A model generated the notes under the pieces. It saw only the letters and a list, made by a program, of their open reading frames with translations, was not told the origin of the DNA and ran no database searches. Shown piece after piece: positions 8,463-12,571 of a stretch of DNA of 12,571 bases. Numbering within the stretch: position 1 is the stretch's first letter; every line of letters begins with the position of its first letter. Source of the stretch: Ignavibacteria bacterium. Lineage in GTDB: Bacteria > Bacteroidota > Ignavibacteria > Ignavibacteriales > Melioribacteraceae. The position numbers were made by a program, and so were the translations under genes. Location of the stretch: contig DAIEQP010000371.1 in assembly GCA_027347805.1 (NCBI GenBank), positions 1 to 12,571 of the forward strand, given 5' to 3'.

Positions 8463-8477
8463 TTGAACAATATTCAA
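8463..8477. repeat. Short inverted repeat in the divergent intergenic region
   Basis: TTGAA-caata-TTCAA is a perfect five-base inverted repeat with a five-base spacer. It lies 17 bases upstream of the minus-strand glycosyltransferase start and about 34 bases upstream of the plus-strand -35 candidate. The position would suit a repressor site, but the sequence is so A+T-rich that chance is a fair explanation. Confidence 0.25.
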
Positions 8478-8510
8478 ATCAAAGTTAAATCTTAACAAAG
8501 CTAAAAGCAA

Positions 8511-8540
8511 TTTGACACTGCATTAAACAATATTTAGTTT
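8511..8540 (+). promoter_or_regulatory. Candidate promoter of the two small Cys-rich genes
   Basis: A full TTGACA (8512-8517, preceded by T) is followed after 17 bases by TAGTTT (8535-8540), a weak -10 element matching TATAAT at three of six positions. The TAGTTTTTG string also resembles the TAnnTTTG -7 element known from Bacteroidota. Transcription from here would start near 8546, leaving a leader of about ten bases that contains AAAGAG before the ATG at 8557. The same TTTGACA-N12-ATATTTAG string stands upstream of the permease gene. Confidence 0.45.
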
Positions 8541-8556
8541 TTGGCAAAGAGAAATT

Positions 8557-8898
8557 ATGGGACATATAATTTTTTGGGCGATCGTTCGAACAGCACTATT
8601 AATTCCTGCAATGTGGGCTCTTTACGGTGTAGTGGATTATAGATACTGGTGGTGGATGGTAATTTTTTCTGTCGCCGCAATAATTATTTACCCAATTTCA
8701 ATTCAATACAGAATTTTTATTGAAGAGAACAAAGAAATAATTGAACATACGCTTTGTTCAACCTGTAAAAGTTTTGATAAAACCGCTGTCATTTGCATGA
8801 AGCTGGATAAACACCCGACATTAAAAGAGCTTCCTTGTGAAGGACTCGAATGGGAACCGGTTGGTAACGAAAATGAGCAAAAAGAAATCGATATCTAA
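8557..8898 (+). CDS. Small two-helix membrane protein with a four-cysteine motif, unknown function
   Basis: I do not recognise this 113-residue protein. Two hydrophobic segments (about residues 4-25 and 31-50) are separated by a short YRYWWW turn, so it is probably a hairpin in the inner membrane. A charged linker (EENKEIIEH) leads to a C-terminal part with C67-x2-C70-x9-C80-x13-C94, in the setting CSTCKSFD...VICMKLDKHP...LPCEG, spacing that could bind zinc or another metal. By the positive-inside rule the Cys part is likely cytoplasmic, but this is a guess. It ends in an acidic tail. The ATG is preceded by AAAGAG, and a TTGACA promoter candidate lies just upstream. The next gene overlaps its 3' end by 26 bp, so the two are almost certainly cotranscribed. 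Reality of the gene is supported by the protein-like composition, the conserved-looking Cys pattern and the promoter. Confidence 0.82.
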   Translation: MGHIIFWAIVRTALLIPAMWALYGVVDYRYWWWMVIFSVAAIIIYPISIQYRIFIEENKEIIEHTLCSTCKSFDKTAVICMKLDKHPTLKELPCEGLEWEPVGNENEQKEIDI

Positions 8899-9109
8899 CA
8901 AAGAACTTGCTGTAGAAAAAAGCATTACATTTTGCGCCGAATGCGGCGAAGATCTTTCCATGTTCGGTATTGAAGAAGTGGATAGAAAAAAAGTTGAAGA
9001 ACGCCACCGGAAATGTAAAGAAAAAGGAAAATTTAAAGGCGACGTTTGTTCGATGATGTTCATTTCTGATGAAAAGGAGCTTCCCCCTCTTTCAGACGAA
9101 GCTGATTAA
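8873..9109 (+). CDS. Small Cys/His-rich protein, probable zinc-binding, unknown function
   Basis: I do not recognise this 78-residue protein. It is soluble, with a basic N terminus (MSKKKSIS) and an acidic C terminus (LPPLSDEAD). Potential metal ligands are C21-x2-C24 (FCAECGEDL), H45-x2-C48 (ERHRKC) and C59 (DVCSMM), enough for a zinc site with helical residues 35-50 between the halves. An in-frame ATG at 8837 would give 90 residues but would overlap the previous gene by 62 bp. The ATG at 8873 gives a more usual 26-bp overlap and a natural lysine-rich start, so I chose it, though no strong ribosome site is visible. Its last 50 bp are also coding on the other strand, in the convergent BtuF-like gene. 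No terminator can be seen between the two. It likely works with the membrane Cys protein just before it. Confidence 0.75.
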   Translation: MSKKKSISNKELAVEKSITFCAECGEDLSMFGIEEVDRKKVEERHRKCKEKGKFKGDVCSMMFISDEKELPPLSDEAD

Positions 9110-9992
9110 ACAAATCCTTTAATGCATTAATGAAGCGCGGGCCCGGACGCGAATACAAATCCCGATTTACAAAGATTACATTCCCTTTTTTAATCGATTT
9201 CAATTTACTCCATTCCGGGTATGCAGACTTGATTTTATCTATGCTGTCGTTCCCATCGGTTGGATAAATAATATAATCCGGATCCCGTTTCAAAATTTCT
9301 TCTCTGTTAAACAGGGGATAACTGACGGGGGAATCATCTGCAATGTTCTTTAATCCACAAAACTGAAGGTATTCATTAATAAATGTGTTTTTGCCAACAA
9401 GCATCAGGGGACGAAGCTCAACAATATACATTGCGCTTTTATTGAGATTACTATTTTGTTTTTTGATTGAAGCAATTGAAGAATCCCATCCGGCAATTTT
9501 AGTTTTGACATCGACCGAAAATATTTTTGCTATATCCGAATATGTCTTTCTAATGCCGGAATAATTTCGAGGGTTTGAAACAAAAATTTTTAAGCCCAGT
9601 TCACGAAATTTATCATAAGTATCTTTTGTATTTCCCTCTACGGTAATAAAAATTAGATCGGGTTTTAGTGAAACAATTTTTTCAAAATTAAATGTTAACA
9701 TATCGCCAACTTTTTCTATTCGTTTGGCGGCGTCAGGGTAATTACAGTATAAAGTGTTGCCCACTAATTTATTCTGAAGACCAAGATCATAAATCATTTC
9801 TGTGATGTTTGGGGCAAGCGAAATTATTCTTTCTGGCGGATTCTTAAAAACAAATTCGTTGTTCAGATCATCTGCAATTTTGTTTTTTGAAAGATCATGT
9901 TTCTTTTCGGGGGAACATGAAATAATCAGTAAACAAATAATTATAGATAAGTTTATTGTTATAAAATTTCCTTTACGTGAAAGATTCGGCAT
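9060..9992 (-). CDS. BtuF-like substrate-binding lipoprotein (cobalamin or other metal-chelate uptake)
   Basis: A 310-residue extracytoplasmic binding protein with the helical-backbone metal-receptor fold. A hydrophobic signal segment (residues 12-25) ends in a lipobox, IISC, giving lipidation at C26. The mature protein shows PPERIISLAPNITEMIYDLG (52-71), VGNTLYCNYP, FEKIVSLKPDLIF (103-115), LMLVGKNTFINEYLQFCG (196-213) and SRPGPRFINALKDL (281-294), all landmarks of the BtuF branch. E65 and E231 are the likely counterparts of the two BtuF glutamates that dock onto the permease. Vitamin B12 or a cobamide is therefore the best substrate guess, but a siderophore or other iron chelate cannot be excluded. 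No permease or ATPase gene is adjacent, so it is an orphan here. Its 3' end overlaps the convergent zinc-protein gene by 50 bp. GGAAAG lies ten bases before the ATG. No cobalamin riboswitch was seen upstream. Confidence 0.87.
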   Translation of the reverse strand: MPNLSRKGNFITINLSIIICLLIISCSPEKKHDLSKNKIADDLNNEFVFKNPPERIISLAPNITEMIYDLGLQNKLVGNTLYCNYPDAAKRIEKVGDMLTFNFEKIVSLKPDLIFITVEGNTKDTYDKFRELGLKIFVSNPRNYSGIRKTYSDIAKIFSVDVKTKIAGWDSSIASIKKQNSNLNKSAMYIVELRPLMLVGKNTFINEYLQFCGLKNIADDSPVSYPLFNREEILKRDPDYIIYPTDGNDSIDKIKSAYPEWSKLKSIKKGNVIFVNRDLYSRPGPRFINALKDLFNQLRLKEGEAPFHQK

Positions 9993-10105
9993 TGATTAAG
10001 TGCTTTCCAAATATTTGAAGAACAAAATAAAAGAATTTTGAGGTGAAAAAATAACTTAAAAGGTTAAACAAATTATTAAAATTAGAATATCTTGCGGTAA
10101 AGAAT

Positions 10106-10126
10106 GAGGCGATATAAAATCGCCTC
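10106..10126. terminator. Hairpin terminator candidate between the cytochrome and BtuF-like genes
   Basis: GAGGCGAT (10106-10113), loop ATAAA and ATCGCCTC (10119-10126) form a perfect eight-base stem. The gene that needs a terminator is the cytochrome on the minus strand, whose stop is 16 bases away. In that direction the hairpin is preceded by AAAAA and followed by an imperfect T tract, ATTCTTT. On the plus strand it is followed by a clean TTTTT, although no plus-strand gene lies before it. It probably acts in both directions. Confidence 0.65.
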
Positions 10127-10141
10127 TTTTTATGTAGAAAA

Positions 10142-11380
10142 TTATTTTTTTGCTGAACGCTTCATCTCTTCATCTTTTTCTTTTATTTCGGTTAATGCCA
10201 TTTGCATTGAGCTCCATCCGTACCAAAATGAATAATCGGGATTCATATGAAACGCTCCCTGAAATGTTCTCATCCTATATTCCAAAAACATTACAAAAAG
10301 TTTTTGCTCAATTTGCTTGGGTGCATCATGAAAAGTTAAAACATTTGGATATGCGAATTCATAATTTTTCGGCTTTTCAATAATCTTTCTATCATAAAGA
10401 TCCGCAACCGTTTCAATGGCCTGCGCCATTAATCTGTCAGCACGGCGAATCATCTCGTCGGCTTTAGTTAATTCTGTTTTTGCAAAATTATCCGAATGAC
10501 ATTCGCTACAAACAGAAATCATTTTATTCCTTTCATTTTGCCAGTCTTCTTCTGTTAATCTTGCAACGTTTGCCGCTTTGACGGTTTCTAAAAGTTTTGT
10601 CGGGTTACCCTTGGGATCCAAAACTCCAAGTGCTTTTAAAATTGTAGCCCGGTCATTTGCCCATTGTTTATCTTCCGGCATAGGAAGTCTTACTGCTAAA
10701 AATCCCCAGGCAGTTTTCACTTCATGATTACCATTTGACATGTGACATGTTTGACATGTTGGAGCAGCAGTTGTCTCGGGTAAAGTTTTATTCTGTTTTA
10801 ATAAATACCTTACACCATGTTTTGAACTTGAATACATTTCCCATTGCGGATGATCAAAACCCATGTGGCATGTTTGACATGCTTGAGGTTGTTGCGCCTC
10901 TTTCTTGGAAAAAGTGTGCCGTGTATGACATGCATCGCAGGATGCGTGGCCAAATGTTGAACCTTCATTCTTGAGTCTTTTTATTTCACTTTCTTCTTTT
11001 AACCCGATTTTATGACAACCACCACAGCCTTTCTGCCCATCCATCATTGCCATTGGCTGCATATGTGCTGTTGGCATTGCATTCATTGCTGCCCATGCAG
11101 CGGCGTGCTTGCCTTTCTTATATTGATCAACTTGTTTATCATGACAGAGTGCACAGGTAGATGGTGTTGGGGTTACAGCTTTTGCATAATCTTCCATTGT
11201 GTTATGATCATCACCATGACAGTTATTGCATTCTATTTGGTTTTCTTTATGTTTACTTAACTCCCAATCGCTCACGATTTTTGGGGTGATTTTGTAATGG
11301 CACTCAATACATGTTGAAGATTGAGAATACAGCAGTGACGAGATTAAAAATAATATGCAAATCACCTTTATTGGTTTCAT
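10142..11380 (-). CDS. Octaheme cytochrome c, hydroxylamine oxidoreductase (HAO)-like
   Basis: A 412-residue secreted cytochrome with a signal peptide (about residues 1-20) and eight CxxCH heme sites at 24-28, 51-55, 76-80, 119-123, 148-152, 168-172, 209-213 and 291-295. The heme number, the MGFDHPQWEMYSSSKHG stretch after the sixth site, the long helical region after the eighth and the FHMNPDYSFWYGW block (377-389) point to the HAO-like family. By analogy the fourth heme (GCGGCHKIG) would be the catalytic P460-type or equivalent heme, and D176-H177 may lie in its pocket. The family oxidises hydroxylamine or hydrazine, or works in reverse as a nitrite/hydroxylamine reductase. At 412 residues it is shorter than nitrifier HAO precursors (about 550-570), which suits a compact, probably reductive type. 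Whether the cross-linking tyrosine is present I cannot tell. It has no visible quinol-side partner in the window. It has a strong GGAGGAG site and a TTGACA promoter. Confidence 0.88.
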   Translation of the reverse strand: MKPIKVICILFLISSLLYSQSSTCIECHYKITPKIVSDWELSKHKENQIECNNCHGDDHNTMEDYAKAVTPTPSTCALCHDKQVDQYKKGKHAAAWAAMNAMPTAHMQPMAMMDGQKGCGGCHKIGLKEESEIKRLKNEGSTFGHASCDACHTRHTFSKKEAQQPQACQTCHMGFDHPQWEMYSSSKHGVRYLLKQNKTLPETTAAPTCQTCHMSNGNHEVKTAWGFLAVRLPMPEDKQWANDRATILKALGVLDPKGNPTKLLETVKAANVARLTEEDWQNERNKMISVCSECHSDNFAKTELTKADEMIRRADRLMAQAIETVADLYDRKIIEKPKNYEFAYPNVLTFHDAPKQIEQKLFVMFLEYRMRTFQGAFHMNPDYSFWYGWSSMQMALTEIKEKDEEMKRSAKK

Positions 11381-11383
11381 ATT

Positions 11384-11390
11384 CTCCTCC
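11384..11390 (-). promoter_or_regulatory. Strong Shine-Dalgarno site of the octaheme cytochrome
   Basis: The minus strand reads GGAGGAGAAT directly before the ATG at 11380, the most complete ribosome site in the window. It fixes the start and suggests high translation compared with the surrounding genes. Confidence 0.8.
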
Positions 11391-11420
11391 GGTTAAATTA
11401 AAGATGTATCCCTCTGCTTT

Positions 11421-11449
11421 AATTTATTGGAGTCGGAAATTATTGTCAA
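11421..11449 (-). promoter_or_regulatory. Candidate sigma70-type promoter of the octaheme cytochrome
   Basis: On the minus strand a full TTGACA (11449-11444) is followed after exactly 17 bases by TAAATT (11426-11421), four of six matches to TATAAT. Transcription would begin near 11414, leaving a leader of about 33 bases that carries the GGAGGAG site. Confidence 0.55.
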
Positions 11450-11497
11450 TTAAATTTATCAGACTTCTTTTTTGAAATAATTTTTAATCTGTTTTAG

Positions 11498-11527
11498 TTT
11501 GACATTCCCTCAAATGATATTTAGGTT
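11498..11527 (+). promoter_or_regulatory. Candidate promoter of the amino acid permease
   Basis: TTTGACA (11498-11504) is followed by ATATTTAG (11517-11524). With TTGACA as -35 and a 17-base spacer the -10 would be TAGGTT (11522-11527), a weak match. A perfect TATAAT also occurs at 11540-11545 but has no good -35 at the right distance, so the real start could be later. The -35 lies 50 bases from the divergent cytochrome -35, so one regulator could reach both. Confidence 0.42.
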
Positions 11528-11574
11528 CCACACCGGTTTTATAATTTTTCCCAAACACAAAATTGGATTTCTAA

Positions 11575-12571
11575 ATGGGTAATCAACTCTGGCAAAGAAA
11601 ACCTGTAGAGCATTTTGAAGCTGAAATGAAAGAAAGTAAACTCAGTCGTGTGCTTACGAAAACAGGTTTAACATCTCTTGGCGTGGGCGCTATAATTGGT
11701 GCCGGAATTTTTGTTATGACAGGTGTTGGCGCAAAAGAATATGCTGGACCTGCATTGGCTCTTTCGTTTATTGTTGCTGGAATAGGGTGTACTTTTGCTG
11801 CACTTTGCTATGCTGAGTTTGCTTCATTTCTTCCAGTTGAAGGATCAGCGTATGCTTATTCTTACGCAACAATAGGAGAATTATTCGCATGGATTATAGG
11901 ATGGGATCTTATACTTGAATATGGAATGGCAGCCTCGGCAGTGGCAGTTGGCTGGTCTGGTTATCTTAATAAATTTCTGCATCTCTTCGATATTAAACTT
12001 CCTATTTGGCTTATGAATGATCCTTTTACAGCAAAGGAAATGCTGGCCGATGCTGCACAAAAAGGAACAATGACAGATCTTGCAACAAAATTTTCTGATT
12101 TAACACTTCCAACAATTGGAGGTATTCATGTTGCGTGTAATGTCCCGGCATTTTTAATTATATGGGTTCTTACTGCTATTCTTGTAAGAGGAATTAAGCA
12201 GGCTGCTAACACCAATAATCTTATGGTCTTTATAAAAGTAATTGTTGTGTTGTTTATAATTATTCTTGGTGCTCAATATATTAATACAGCAAATTGGAGT
12301 CCGTTCATTCCTGAACGCGGAAGTTATACTGATGCACTAGGAAATTCTCATCATGCATATGGATGGATTGGAATAGTTGCGGGTGCCGCCTATATATTTT
12401 TCGCTTACATTGGATTTGATACTGTTTCAACCCACGCGGGTGAAGCAAAAAATCCTCAAAAAGATGTTCCGTTTGGAATTATCACTTCATTAATTGTTTG
12501 TACAGTCCTTTACATCGCCGTAGCTTTAGTATTAACAGGAATGGTTAATTACAAAGACATTGATATTACTG
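11575..12571 (+). CDS. APC-superfamily amino acid permease, 3' end outside window
   Basis: The first 332 codons of a membrane transporter that would import amino acids by proton or cation symport or by exchange. The frame is open from ATG at 11575 to the window end. After a cytoplasmic N terminus of about 30 residues, helix 1 contains the substrate-binding unwound segment VGAIIGAGIFVMTG (about 37-50). Later come YAEFASFLPVEGSAYAYSY, the region WIIGWDLILEYG, a long loop of about 60 residues before VPAFLIIWVLTAILVRG, and the helix 6-7 region FFAYIGFDTVSTHAGEAKNP with following QKDVPFGI, the pattern of the cationic amino acid transporter (CAT/YfnA/GkApcT) branch. Full-length members have about 460-600 residues and 12-14 helices, so a third or more is missing. 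No strong ribosome site precedes the ATG, but an in-frame upstream start was not seen. The family is clear, the amino acid is not. Confidence 0.92.
   Translation, partial: MGNQLWQRKPVEHFEAEMKESKLSRVLTKTGLTSLGVGAIIGAGIFVMTGVGAKEYAGPALALSFIVAGIGCTFAALCYAEFASFLPVEGSAYAYSYATIGELFAWIIGWDLILEYGMAASAVAVGWSGYLNKFLHLFDIKLPIWLMNDPFTAKEMLADAAQKGTMTDLATKFSDLTLPTIGGIHVACNVPAFLIIWVLTAILVRGIKQAANTNNLMVFIKVIVVLFIIILGAQYINTANWSPFIPERGSYTDALGNSHHAYGWIGIVAGAAYIFFAYIGFDTVSTHAGEAKNPQKDVPFGIITSLIVCTVLYIAVALVLTGMVNYKDIDIT

Noticed and set aside
8837..8872. Longer start for the second small Cys-rich gene (90 residues)
   Set aside because: It would deepen the overlap with the preceding gene to 62 bp. The added residues are read from sequence that already codes for the Cys-rich end of that gene, and the ATG at 8873 starts with a natural lysine-rich segment.
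8789..9063. Two minus-strand open frames opposite the small Cys-rich genes
   Set aside because: They are antisense to the plus-strand pair, which has the better promoter, Cys motifs and overlap arrangement; the antisense products lack coherent motifs.
9993..10105. Cobalamin riboswitch upstream of the BtuF-like gene
   Set aside because: The gap before the hairpin is only about 110 bases and shows no B12-box-like conserved block on the minus strand.
11012..11260. Plus-strand open frame of 82 codons rich in Thr, His and Cys
   Set aside because: It is the antisense shadow of the CxxCH-rich cytochrome; its composition mirrors the heme motifs and it has no ribosome site or family signal.

Overview
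The window is an A+T-rich bacterial chromosome segment. Protein style and gene mix suggest a member of the Bacteroidota/Chlorobiota/Ignavibacteriota group, with an Ignavibacteria-like bacterium my best guess. The grounds are a polysaccharide operon with a YfhO-type membrane protein, a BtuF-like lipoprotein, an octaheme cytochrome c of the hydroxylamine-oxidoreductase (HAO) type, and variable Shine-Dalgarno strength. This placement is inference; no rRNA or other marker gene is present. No tRNA, rRNA, CRISPR array, insertion sequence or transposase was seen, and no stretch over 300 bases lacks a gene.

Region 1 (1-7221, minus strand) is a tight surface-polysaccharide operon. In transcription order it holds an extended-SDR nucleotide-sugar epimerase/dehydratase (7221-6172), a GT-B glycosyltransferase (6153-4891), a YfhO-family polytopic protein (4846-2309), a Wzx-like flippase (2298-802) and a GT-A family 2 glycosyltransferase that leaves the window at base 1. 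Gaps are 18, 44 and 10 bp, then an ATGA stop/start overlap. Together these would make an activated sugar, build a lipid-linked glycan, move it across the membrane and possibly decorate it outside.

Region 2 (7291-8446, minus strand) is a DPM1/GtrB/CsbB-like polyprenyl-phosphate glycosyltransferase with two C-terminal membrane segments and an unusual Gln/Asn/Pro-rich basic N-terminal extension of about 57 residues. It ends in a convincing intrinsic terminator (7292-7337), so it is a separate unit from the operon below it, although it may serve the same glycan pathway by supplying a polyprenyl-phosphate sugar to YfhO.

Region 3 (8447-9109, plus strand) holds two small overlapping genes of unknown function: a 113-residue two-helix membrane protein with four cysteines, and a 78-residue Cys/His protein. 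Both look metal-binding. The second gene runs 50 bp into the 3' end of the convergent BtuF-like gene.

Region 4 (9060-11380, minus strand) has a BtuF-like substrate-binding lipoprotein without its transporter partners, a hairpin at 10106-10126, and an octaheme HAO-like cytochrome with a strong ribosome binding site and a good sigma70-type promoter. Region 5 (from 11575, plus strand) is the first 332 codons of an APC-superfamily amino acid permease, divergent from the cytochrome.

The least expected signal is a shared promoter-like string, TTTGACA-N12-ATATTTAG, with identical spacing upstream of both plus-strand units (8511-8537 and 11498-11524). The best candidates for undescribed biology are the pair of small Cys-rich genes and the solitary compact HAO-like cytochrome.
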